A stretch of DNA of 35,718 nt from Thiofilum sp039797965 (GTDB lineage Bacteria > Pseudomonadota > Gammaproteobacteria > Thiotrichales > Thiotrichaceae). The stretch lies in NCBI GenBank assembly GCA_039797965.1, contig JBDKGX010000018.1, positions 1-35,718 on the forward strand, in the 5' to 3' direction. Below, in pieces: positions 16,850 to 23,912 of the stretch. Made by a program: the position numbers and the translations under genes. The notes beneath the pieces were generated by a model. It saw nothing but the letters and a program-made list of their open reading frames with translations, made no database searches and was not told the DNA's origin. Each line of letters opens with the position of its first letter. Position 1 is the first letter of the stretch.

Positions 16850-17092
16850 ATGAAAAGCCTAGTCATTTGTTCTTTATTAGCCCTTGCTTTTATTGCCAAT
16901 CCTGCCGTGGCAAGACGTTTACCACCGGATTTGCAACATAAAGTAGAGCTACATCGCAAATTTAAACTCCCTATTCCACCCGTTTGCCTAACGTGTCCAC
17001 CCATAAAAGATAAAATTATTAAAGAAGAAATCCTCAACCCCAAAGTACTTCAGCCCCAATTGGATAAAATAAAAGCACAGGGTGCCCGTTAG
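16850..17092 (+). CDS. Small secreted protein of unknown function
   Basis: Protein of 80 aa with a clear Sec signal peptide (MKSLVICSLLALAFIANPAVA, predicted cleavage before RRLPP). The mature part is about 59 residues, basic and proline-containing, with two cysteines in a PPVCLTCPPIKDK motif that could form a disulfide or bind metal. The C-terminal half is Lys/Glu-rich and probably helical. No recognised family. It stands alone, divergent from queF, and contains an AGTACT copy near its end. Confidence 0.65.
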   Translation: MKSLVICSLLALAFIANPAVARRLPPDLQHKVELHRKFKLPIPPVCLTCPPIKDKIIKEEILNPKVLQPQLDKIKAQGAR

Positions 17093-17107
17093 AATTTCAT
17101 TAGAATA

Positions 17108-17135
17108 GTTGGGTAATTAAATTTAATTACTCAAC
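17108..17135 (+). terminator. Extended AT palindrome after the small secreted gene
   Basis: The perfect 18-bp palindrome GTAATTAAATTTAATTAC (17113-17130) is extended by GTTG/CAAC arms with one mismatch. It lies 16 bp past the stop. It could form a hairpin at the 3' end, but its AT content makes it a weak terminator; a binding site is also possible. Confidence 0.4.
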
Positions 17136-17336
17136 TCTCAATATATCAGCCATCACAGTAATAATATTAAAATAAATCACTTACTTAATCTCTTAAAAAA
17201 CCTTTCAATCTTATTATTTTTCATAAGCTATTTTATTGCATACTCTCTCTATTGTGAAATCTATGCTATATACTGATAAACTTACTTTGGGTTTTGTAGT
17301 GAGTTAATCTTTTAATTCCCATTAATGGAGAAGTCT

Positions 17337-17936
17337 ATGAGCGCATTGGTAGCGATTGCTTTTAAGGATGAAAAAAGTGCTTTTGATTTACGCGACAAAT
17401 TAGTCAGTATGCAAAAAGAGTACTTAATCGATCTCGAAGATGCTGTAGTTGTCACTAAAAATGCTGATGGCAAAGTTAAACTACATCAAGCCGTCAATCT
17501 TACCGCTGCAGGAGCCGTAGGCGGTACTTTTTGGGGTATGTTGGTAGGTATGTTATTTCTTAATCCTTTAATAGGTGCGGCTGTAGGTGCAGGCGCAGGT
17601 GCCTTATCGGGAGCATTAAGCGATATTGGTATTAATGACGATTTTATGAAAGAACTAGGAGCGTCTACCGCTCAAGGTGGCTCAGTATTATTTGTATTAG
17701 TACGCTCAGCTACGACAGATAAAGTACTTGAAGGGATTAAGGGTTTTCACGGTACTGTATTAAAAACATCGCTCAGTAAAGATAAAGAAGATCAACTACG
17801 TGAAGTACTCTCCTCCCCAGCGGTCAAAGCTGAAATGGAACAAGCACAAGCCGCTCAAACAGCCAATAGCTCTGTTGCAAAACCTGACAACCCAGTAGCG
17901 GCCACTACAGGTACGCCCTCTACTTTTATACCGTAA
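17337..17936 (+). CDS. DUF1269 membrane protein
   Basis: Protein of 199 aa. The start at 17337 is chosen because GGAG lies 6 nt before it, within the codons of an upstream in-frame ATG at 17325. The N-terminus has a ferredoxin-like beta-alpha pattern (ALVAIAFKDEKSAFDLRDKL). A glycine-rich hydrophobic hairpin follows (about residues 58-92, GAVGGTFWGMLVGMLFLNP and GAAVGAGAGALSGAL), then GINDDFMKELGA and the SVLFVLVRSAT strand, all typical of DUF1269. The tail is Ala/Pro/Thr-rich and likely disordered. Function is unknown; members are often stress-related. Confidence 0.85.
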   Translation: MSALVAIAFKDEKSAFDLRDKLVSMQKEYLIDLEDAVVVTKNADGKVKLHQAVNLTAAGAVGGTFWGMLVGMLFLNPLIGAAVGAGAGALSGALSDIGINDDFMKELGASTAQGGSVLFVLVRSATTDKVLEGIKGFHGTVLKTSLSKDKEDQLREVLSSPAVKAEMEQAQAAQTANSSVAKPDNPVAATTGTPSTFIP

Positions 17937-18071
17937 CTCGTAACACTCTCACTCTCTCTTAATAGATACGGCTGGAATTAATTCTGGTCGTTTCTTGCCT
18001 CTACTTGCCTAGCCTTAGTACCCTAATCCTTTAGTCCCAAGTACTAGCCCACTAAAACAATAGGCAAAGTC

Positions 18072-19247
18072 ATGAATACACTCAGTACTGCGTTATCCGC
18101 TACTTTCGAGCGTTTTATTCACTCTAAACGCTCCAGCAGCCTTATTCTTATTTTTTGTACCTTACTGGCTATTACGATGAGTAATACGAGCGGGGGTGAG
18201 GCTTATCAAGCCTTTTGGCAAACTCAATTAGGGGGCTTAAGTATCGAGCATTGGGTTAATGACGGTTTAATGGCTATTTTCTTTTTAATGATTGGTTTAG
18301 AGCTAGAGCGCGAATTATATGTTGGCGAATTAGCCCATATTAAAAATGCCCTACTCCCTATGTTTGCGGCAGTAGGAGGAGTGATTGTACCTGCTTTTAT
18401 TCATTTTAGTTTAAATGAAGGTACTAGTGCTCGTATGGGAATTGCCATCCCTATGGCGACTGATATTGCATTTGCATTGGGAATACTAGCCTTATTAGGA
18501 AATCGTATTCCGGCTAATTTAAAAGTATTTTTAGTAGCCTTAGCGGTGATTGATGACTTACTCGCTGTAATAGTCATTGCTCTTTTTTACACTAACCATT
18601 TAGTAGGGGAGTACTTTATTGGAGCTATATTAGTATTTATTGTTTTAGTACTCATGAATGTTAAATTTAAAATCATGGCACTGACTCCGTATTTAATCGG
18701 AGGCGTACTACTATGGTTTTTAACCTTAAAGTCGGGTATTCATGCCACTGTAGCGGGAGTCGCTTTGGCGTTTGCTATTCCCTTTTCTGCTCTTAGTGAA
18801 GATAAAACCTCCCCCTCACATCGTTTAGAAAACTTTTTACATTTGCCCTCAGCTTTTATTATCTTACCGATCTTTGCTTTAGCGAATACGGGTATCACCT
18901 TAAATACGGATTGGGCTGAACAGCTAATGAGTTTAAATAGTTTAGGCATTATACTAGGGCTAGTAGTTGGTAAACCATTGGGTATTATGCTGGCTTGCGC
19001 AGTAGCTATTATGCTGCGGGTTTGTCTACTACCTCAAGGAGTGCAGTGGCAACATATTTTTGGGGCTGCCTTAATAGCAGGGATTGGTTTTACCATGTCG
19101 ATATTTATAACCCAATTAGCTTTTACTCAAGAACCCGAATTGATTAATAACTCTAAAATAGCTGTATTTACTGCCTCAGTGATTGCAGGCTCTTTAGGAT
19201 TACTCTGGCTCACTCTTACGACTAAAAAGCCTACCATTATTAGCTAA
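18072..19247 (+). CDS. nhaA: Na+/H+ antiporter NhaA
   Basis: Electrogenic sodium/proton antiporter of the inner membrane; exports Na+ in exchange for protons, mainly at alkaline pH. Protein of 391 aa, about the size of E. coli NhaA, with about 12 hydrophobic segments. The ion-site aspartates are visible as Asp131 (MATDIAFALG) and the pair Asp161-Asp162 (AVIDDLLAV), which match E. coli 133, 163 and 164. The conserved FFLMIGLELERE segment is also present. It is convergent with thiB and shares a terminator with it. Confidence 0.97.
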   Translation: MNTLSTALSATFERFIHSKRSSSLILIFCTLLAITMSNTSGGEAYQAFWQTQLGGLSIEHWVNDGLMAIFFLMIGLELERELYVGELAHIKNALLPMFAAVGGVIVPAFIHFSLNEGTSARMGIAIPMATDIAFALGILALLGNRIPANLKVFLVALAVIDDLLAVIVIALFYTNHLVGEYFIGAILVFIVLVLMNVKFKIMALTPYLIGGVLLWFLTLKSGIHATVAGVALAFAIPFSALSEDKTSPSHRLENFLHLPSAFIILPIFALANTGITLNTDWAEQLMSLNSLGIILGLVVGKPLGIMLACAVAIMLRVCLLPQGVQWQHIFGAALIAGIGFTMSIFITQLAFTQEPELINNSKIAVFTASVIAGSLGLLWLTLTTKKPTIIS

Positions 19248-19258
19248 TAAATTTTCAA

Positions 19259-19286
19259 GGAGAGTACTTGGCTTTAAGTACTCTCC
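19259..19286. terminator. Bidirectional terminator between nhaA and thiB, built from AAGTACTT copies
   Basis: A perfect 11-bp stem, GGAGAGTACTT (19259-19269) with AAGTACTCTCC (19276-19286), around a 6-nt loop between convergent genes. Each arm contains an AGTACT copy. On the - strand a TTGAAAATTT tract follows. Confidence 0.75.
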
Positions 19287-19308
19287 TGTTAAAGCTAGTA
19301 TTGCAATA

Positions 19309-20286
19309 TTACTCTTTTACTGCATTAGTACGCCATTCGCTGATCCATTCTTTACGATTTTTAGCAATGTCTTCATTGGAAAAGCCAATGCCTTTAGGTT
19401 GAATTAAATCTTTAAAGACAGGGGGTAAATCCACATCGTTGACTACAGGCAACATCCAATTAGTGACCGGTAAAATCGCTTGAGCCTCATTGGATAGTAG
19501 AAAGCTCAAAAACTGTTGGGCTAAGGCTGGGTTTTTAGTAGTTTTAGTCATAGCGGCAACTTCGATTTGTGCCACATGCCCTTCTTCAAACAACGCGGCT
19601 TTATATTGGGTTTTATTTTCAGTTATTACATGATAAGCCGGAGAAGTACTATAGCTTAATACATAATCTGACCCGTCTTTTAAAAACATACTATACGCAT
19701 CCCACCACCCTTTAGTAACCGTTGTAGTGTGTTGGGCTAATTGTTTCCACGCTTCAGGTGATTTATCGCCATAAACGGTTTTCACCCATACCATTAAACC
19801 TTGTCCGGGGGTACTCGTACGGGGGTCTTGATAAATAACACTGGCTTTAGAATCCACTAACGCTTTTAAAGATTTAACAGGCTCTTTAATCTTGTCACTA
19901 TTATAGATAAATGCAAAGTACCCATAATCAAAAGGGACAAAGGTTTTATCCTGCCAGTTTAATTCTGTTTTTAAAGGCGGCAATGTTATACCGTGCTCTT
20001 GTACTAATCCTGTCGCGCGTGTTTCTTCCATTAAGCCATTATCTAAACCCACAATTATATCAGCTTTATTCGTTTCGCCTTCAATACGTAAACGATTTAA
20101 AATACTGACACCATCCTCAACGGCTACAAACTTTAAATCACAATGACATTGCTTTTCAAAAGCGGTCTCTAGTTTGGGACCTGGCCCCCATTCAGACACA
20201 AATGAATCATAAGTATAGACTGTTAAATCAGCCGCTTGAACGCTAACAGCCATTAAACTTAATGCTAGGAAACTCAGTACTTTCAT
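19309..20286 (-). CDS. thiB: Thiamine ABC transporter periplasmic binding protein
   Basis: Periplasmic receptor for thiamine, TMP and TPP. Protein of 325 aa with a signal peptide (MKVLSFLALSLMAVSVQA, cleavage before ADL). Family hallmarks are LTVYTYDSFVSEWGPGPKL at the mature N-terminus, then DIIVGLDNGLMEE, VPFDYGYFAFIYN, and the C-terminal VTNWMLPVV. The usual partners thiP (permease) and thiQ (ATPase) are absent from the window; the next gene downstream is convergent nhaA. A TPP riboswitch on the same strand lies about 850 nt upstream, on the far side of a kinase gene that runs the other way. Confidence 0.93.
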   Translation of the reverse strand: MKVLSFLALSLMAVSVQAADLTVYTYDSFVSEWGPGPKLETAFEKQCHCDLKFVAVEDGVSILNRLRIEGETNKADIIVGLDNGLMEETRATGLVQEHGITLPPLKTELNWQDKTFVPFDYGYFAFIYNSDKIKEPVKSLKALVDSKASVIYQDPRTSTPGQGLMVWVKTVYGDKSPEAWKQLAQHTTTVTKGWWDAYSMFLKDGSDYVLSYSTSPAYHVITENKTQYKAALFEEGHVAQIEVAAMTKTTKNPALAQQFLSFLLSNEAQAILPVTNWMLPVVNDVDLPPVFKDLIQPKGIGFSNEDIAKNRKEWISEWRTNAVKE

Positions 20287-20291
20287 GGGGT

Positions 20292-20320
20292 TTTAACCTT
20301 ATCAATGTTTTCTTTACAAT
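20292..20320 (+). promoter_or_regulatory. Candidate promoter for the thiamine-kinase-like gene, possibly leaderless
   Basis: TACAAT (20315-20320) matches a -10 in five of six positions. A weak -35 (TTTAAC, 20292-20297) lies 17 bp upstream. The predicted start of transcription falls at about 20327, the gene's ATG, and no ribosome-binding site precedes it, so the mRNA may be leaderless. Only 40 bp separate this gene from divergent thiB. Confidence 0.3.
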
Positions 20321-20326
20321 GAGCGC

Positions 20327-21121
20327 ATGAATCCACGCCCAAATACTCACCTGCATCTATGGTTGCAGGACACTCTCCTAGTCCCTTGTGAGCTGTACCC
20401 TTTAACAGGGGGTAGCAGTAATACGTTGTATCAAGTCATTTGCGGTCAACAGCGTTATGTCTTGCGGGTCAATGCCCCTAACACGGTTGCATTCAGCGTT
20501 AATCGTGCTTGTGAGGCTAAAGTACTAGAGCTGATTCAACCCTATCCGTGGGCAGTGCAGACTATTCGCAATGATGTCGCGCAAGGGTTGTGTTTAATGC
20601 AAGCCTACGCTCCTCTTCAGGTAATTAATCAACACCATTTAGCTCAAGTACTTAACGCTATTCACAGCCTACAATCCATTGTTATTCCTGAACCTGATTT
20701 AAGTACTTTGACGATTAACTACTCCAACCTTACTGCCCAGTACTATCAGCATTGGCAAGAATTTCCTGATACCAACGCCGCTCAATTACTCAACCATTGG
20801 CAACAGGGTTTGAGTACTTTGCCCGCTATTCCCAAAGTACTCGTCCACCATGATTTGCATCTTGGTAATTTGTGCAGGAGTACTTTAGCGCCTCATTCAC
20901 TAATTCTGATTGACTGGGAATATGCAGGTCTGGGTAATGCGTGGTTTGATGCAGTAGCGTTAGTACGCTTAGGCTTAAGTACTCAAGCGCTCCAAACCTT
21001 ACCCGCTTTCCAAGCGTTAACGGCGCAACAATGGGAAGACGGTTTACAAATTGCCACACGGCTAACGCAGGTATTAACTGATCTGTGGTATTGGGCGCGG
21101 GGTCATGCTGAGCATGAATGA
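20327..21121 (+). CDS. Phosphotransferase, probable thiamine kinase (APH/ThiK-like)
   Basis: Protein of 264 aa with the aminoglycoside/choline-kinase fold. Visible motifs are a glycine-rich nucleotide loop (LTGGSSNTLYQV), the phosphate-binding Lys region replaced by RYVLRVN, the catalytic loop LVHHDLHLGNLC (HxDxxxxN) and the metal-binding IDWEYAGLGNAWFD. Length and motifs fit ThiK/YcfN, which phosphorylates thiamine to TMP in salvage. The position between thiB and a TPP riboswitch supports thiamine as substrate, but a choline-type or sugar kinase cannot be excluded. The gene carries eight AGTACT copies in 0.8 kb, the densest in the window. Confidence 0.8.
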   Translation: MNPRPNTHLHLWLQDTLLVPCELYPLTGGSSNTLYQVICGQQRYVLRVNAPNTVAFSVNRACEAKVLELIQPYPWAVQTIRNDVAQGLCLMQAYAPLQVINQHHLAQVLNAIHSLQSIVIPEPDLSTLTINYSNLTAQYYQHWQEFPDTNAAQLLNHWQQGLSTLPAIPKVLVHHDLHLGNLCRSTLAPHSLILIDWEYAGLGNAWFDAVALVRLGLSTQALQTLPAFQALTAQQWEDGLQIATRLTQVLTDLWYWARGHAEHE

Positions 21122-21135
21122 GGAGGGTGTAAAAT

Positions 21136-21218
21136 CACTCTTCCCTACGCCAGTACTAGCTGGATCAGGTTCTACGGGTCTGCAAATTACATCTCAGCCA
21201 CAAGGCTCCCCGAGAGTG
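21136..21218 (-). ncRNA. TPP riboswitch (THI element)
   Basis: On the - strand all hallmarks are present: the closing helix P1 (CACTCT at 21218-21213 with AGAGTG at 21141-21136), the thi-box CTGAGAT (21197-21191), ACCTGAT (21170-21164) and GCGTAGGGAA (21150-21141). The hairpin following ACCTGAT, usually CTGG..CCAG, is reversed to CCAG-CTAGTA-CTGG. It stays paired, which is a compensatory change, and its loop holds an AGTACT copy. Length is 83 nt. Downstream on this strand lies the antisense of the kinase gene, then thiB; no closer gene on this strand is supported. Confidence 0.93.
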
Positions 21219-21357
21219 CAAGTACTATAACATAAGTACGTTGTATAACCTTTAATGCTTGTAAAGAAAGTCGTTTTCTCCTCTGATCATAAAAACTCAG
21301 TCCGCGTTTTTGCCTCTGTTATGCTGGTCATTCTCTGAGCGCCACGACTACCCCATC

Positions 21358-23229
21358 ATGAAAACTAGTACAGAGTATCGCGAACAGTTTGAAGCTTTGG
21401 TCGCCAAGGCTAACCAAGAAATTGTCCAATCTCCCACGCGCTATAAACGCCGTTTGCAATGGCTAGCTTTGCTGGGCTATGGCGTGTTGGGATTATTGCT
21501 GGTGCTCTTGATAGCCTTGGCGGGCGGTACCCTTTGGCTGGCGCTCACTAGCATGGGGCTAGTGTTACTGTTAGTAAAAAGCAAAGTTATTTTTGTGATT
21601 TTTGCTCTCATGTGGGCATTAGCACGCTCCCTCTGGGTATCTGTCAAAGCTCCGCAAGGCTACGAATTAAAGCCGCAACATTTTCCTGTGTTGTGGACAG
21701 AAGTGGAGACACTACGAAAGGCATTAGATGCACCTAAGATACATAGCATTATCCTCACTCCTGACCTCAATGCGGCTATGGCACAAACGCCACGACTAGG
21801 TTTATTTGGCCCTTATAAAAACACGCTAGTACTAGGCTTAGAAATGCTATTAGCGTTAAGCCCCGAACAAGCCCGCTCCGTCATTGCACATGAATTAGGG
21901 CATTTATCTGGTAATCACAGTCGCTTTGCAGGGTGGATTTATCGGGTACGGCGTTCATGGCTACAAATAGATCGTGTCTTTCAAACCCATCAAGCATGGG
22001 GATCAGGGTTGGTAAGGCGTTTTGTGAATTGGTATGCCCTGTACTTTTCGGGCTATTCGTTTGTATTAGCACGGGATAATGAGTATAGCGCTGATGCACT
22101 GGCGGCAAGTCTGACTTCAGCAGAAGTGGTGGCTTCTTCTTTGATTAATACTAATGTTTACGATACGTTAGCCAATCAAACTATTTGGCAGCCCCATTAT
22201 AAAAAAGCCTATTTTAACCCTGAGCCTGATCAAGATGTGTATCAACGCTTACAACGTTTTTATCAAACTCTTGATAATCAATCCCCTGATTTTAAACGTT
22301 ATTTAGGTGAGGCTTTAGCACGTCGTACCAGCAGTGTGGATACACATCCCGCTTTAATTGAGCGTCTCAAAGCTTTAAAAGCTACAGGTGTACAAAGTAC
22401 TCGGTCAACTCACAAAGCGCTGGAATGGTTAGGGGAACAAAGTACTCGGGTGGTCGATGATTTTAATCAGATTTGGGCGATTCAAAATAAAGAGCGTTGG
22501 GCTGAATTTTATCATGAGGCTCAAGCCGCGCGGGAGCAGTTGCATCAACTCAAGCAGCAACCCTATGATCATTTAGCCCCCTATCAGCAATGGAATATTG
22601 CCGCCCTGACTGACCGTTATGTACCCGATACGGACGTGTTACCACTTTATGAACGTTATGCCGCCCTGTATCCTGAAGACTATGATGCCGCTTTAGCGCG
22701 GGGGCGAATTTTATTAGAGCGTAAGCAAAGCGAAGGTATGCCTTTTATTGAGCACGCCCTGCAACACCCGCCCTTAAAAGTATCGGCGGCTGAGTTAGCA
22801 TGGAGTTACTACACTCATCAACGCCAACCTGAGTTGGCTAAACAATGGTTAGTTACATTAGAGCAGGCTAGTGATAAATGGGAAGCCGCACAAATTGAAC
22901 GGGATCATCTTAGTATAAAAGATCACTTTATCCCCTCACAGGTACTCGCTGAGCAAGGGGATGAGTTAATTGAGTCCATTTTAGGTGAAGTTGCTAGCCA
23001 TAAGCAGGTAGGGTCTATATGGCTAGCCCAAAAACAAGTTGAGCACTATCCAGAGTACCCCCTATTTATCGTAGTCGTAAAAACCAAAGGATATATCTGG
23101 AAAAAAGAACGACTGCCCCAAACGCTCATTGAACTCATGGGGCACAAGCATCCCTTCTTTTTGGTGACGACTGCAACACACAAAGCACTAGCTAAACAAG
23201 TACTTAAAGTCGCTCAACAAATTTATTAG
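21358..23229 (+). CDS. M48 family membrane-associated zinc metalloprotease
   Basis: Protein of 623 aa from the ATG at 21358; an in-frame upstream ATG at 21310 would add 16 atypical residues. Two or three membrane helices lie near the N-terminus (about residues 38-95). The zinc site is HELGH at residues 178-182, with the third ligand Glu242 in ARDNEYSADALAASL, as in the M48 (HtpX/Ste24) family. The C-terminal 300 residues are helical, TPR-like, then end in an alpha/beta module. Likely role is envelope protein quality control, inferred from family. Its stop is only 6 bp from the convergent marR gene. Confidence 0.9.
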   Translation: MKTSTEYREQFEALVAKANQEIVQSPTRYKRRLQWLALLGYGVLGLLLVLLIALAGGTLWLALTSMGLVLLLVKSKVIFVIFALMWALARSLWVSVKAPQGYELKPQHFPVLWTEVETLRKALDAPKIHSIILTPDLNAAMAQTPRLGLFGPYKNTLVLGLEMLLALSPEQARSVIAHELGHLSGNHSRFAGWIYRVRRSWLQIDRVFQTHQAWGSGLVRRFVNWYALYFSGYSFVLARDNEYSADALAASLTSAEVVASSLINTNVYDTLANQTIWQPHYKKAYFNPEPDQDVYQRLQRFYQTLDNQSPDFKRYLGEALARRTSSVDTHPALIERLKALKATGVQSTRSTHKALEWLGEQSTRVVDDFNQIWAIQNKERWAEFYHEAQAAREQLHQLKQQPYDHLAPYQQWNIAALTDRYVPDTDVLPLYERYAALYPEDYDAALARGRILLERKQSEGMPFIEHALQHPPLKVSAAELAWSYYTHQRQPELAKQWLVTLEQASDKWEAAQIERDHLSIKDHFIPSQVLAEQGDELIESILGEVASHKQVGSIWLAQKQVEHYPEYPLFIVVVKTKGYIWKKERLPQTLIELMGHKHPFFLVTTATHKALAKQVLKVAQQIY

Positions 23230-23235
23230 TAACAC

Positions 23236-23709
23236 TTAGTCTTCAGCCGCCTCGTCAGGCACATGAGCAGCAATGAGCTTATCTAAAATGATGCCTAACT
23301 GTTGGCGTTCTTTGGGGGTTAATGCTCCAAAGATTTCGGCATTACGGCGTTCAATCAGTACCATGATTTGATTCCATAGTGCCTTTCCTTCGTCCGTTAA
23401 AGTGATGACCACTCCTCGTGCGTCTTGCTGATTATCTGTTTTTGATACATAGCCACGCTCTAGTAAAGATTGCGTGGCACGACTGGCTTGGGCTTTATTT
23501 AAATTAGCGCGGCTGGCTAATTCCTTGACCGATAGGGGCGCAAACGTACCAATAGCAGCTAAACAACGTGCGGCACCTACCGGTAAGCCTAATTCATTCA
23601 TATAGGCATCACTGCTAGCTTTGTCGGTAATTTTACTAATTAAATGTAAACGATAAGTTAAATAGCGCTCTAAAGGGGTAACCTGAGCGTTAGAGGCGGT
23701 ATCAGCCAT
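23236..23709 (-). CDS. MarR family transcriptional regulator
   Basis: Protein of 157 aa with the winged-helix core: LSVKELASRANLNKAQASRATQ (recognition helix), LLERGYVSKTDNQQDARGVVITLTDEGKAL (wing), flanked by dimerisation helices. MarR dimers bind short palindromes and usually respond to phenolic ligands. It is the last gene of the monooxygenase operon (6 bp after the DUF2783-like gene, ribosome-binding site AGGATGAG). It probably represses that operon through the twin palindromes at 25513-25563. Confidence 0.92.
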   Translation of the reverse strand: MADTASNAQVTPLERYLTYRLHLISKITDKASSDAYMNELGLPVGAARCLAAIGTFAPLSVKELASRANLNKAQASRATQSLLERGYVSKTDNQQDARGVVITLTDEGKALWNQIMVLIERRNAEIFGALTPKERQQLGIILDKLIAAHVPDEAAED

Positions 23710-23715
23710 AGTCTC

Positions 23716-23901
23716 TCATCCTGTAGCGTCGATCTGCTGCCAAGCTTGTCGGATCAAGGCAATAGCCTCTGCTGAATCCTCCAATCGACTCATCAGTGAC
23801 AAACTCAGCATTGCTAAAAACAAGGGTGTTTTATCTTCACCCACAGCGTTTAGTGTATAACATAATTCTGTATAAACTTGATCTAATTCTGCTGCTTTCA
23901 T
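23716..23901 (-). CDS. Small DUF2783-like protein
   Basis: Protein of 61 aa from the ATG at 23901, chosen because AGGGA lies about 10 nt upstream and the start falls 11 bp after the monooxygenase stop. A longer reading (from 23970) would overlap that gene by 58 bp. The pattern YxELxxxLxxxGEDKTPLFLAMLSLSLMSRLED, then an Ala/Ile-rich helix, resembles DUF2783 proteins, which often accompany FAD-dependent aromatic monooxygenases. The assignment is by pattern and context. Function is unknown. Confidence 0.6.
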   Translation of the reverse strand: MKAAELDQVYTELCYTLNAVGEDKTPLFLAMLSLSLMSRLEDSAEAIALIRQAWQQIDATG

Positions 23902-23912
23902 AGTAAAAATCC

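Noticed and set aside
20826..21059. Open - strand frame of 77 codons between the TPP riboswitch and thiB
   Set aside because: It lies opposite the kinase catalytic motifs, has no ribosome-binding site and looks like the complement of a real gene. A missed riboswitch-controlled gene here would be important, but nothing supports it.
21079..21120. Short - strand ATG frame of about 13 codons just downstream of the TPP riboswitch, considered as a leader peptide
   Set aside because: No ribosome-binding site and no recognisable attenuation structure.
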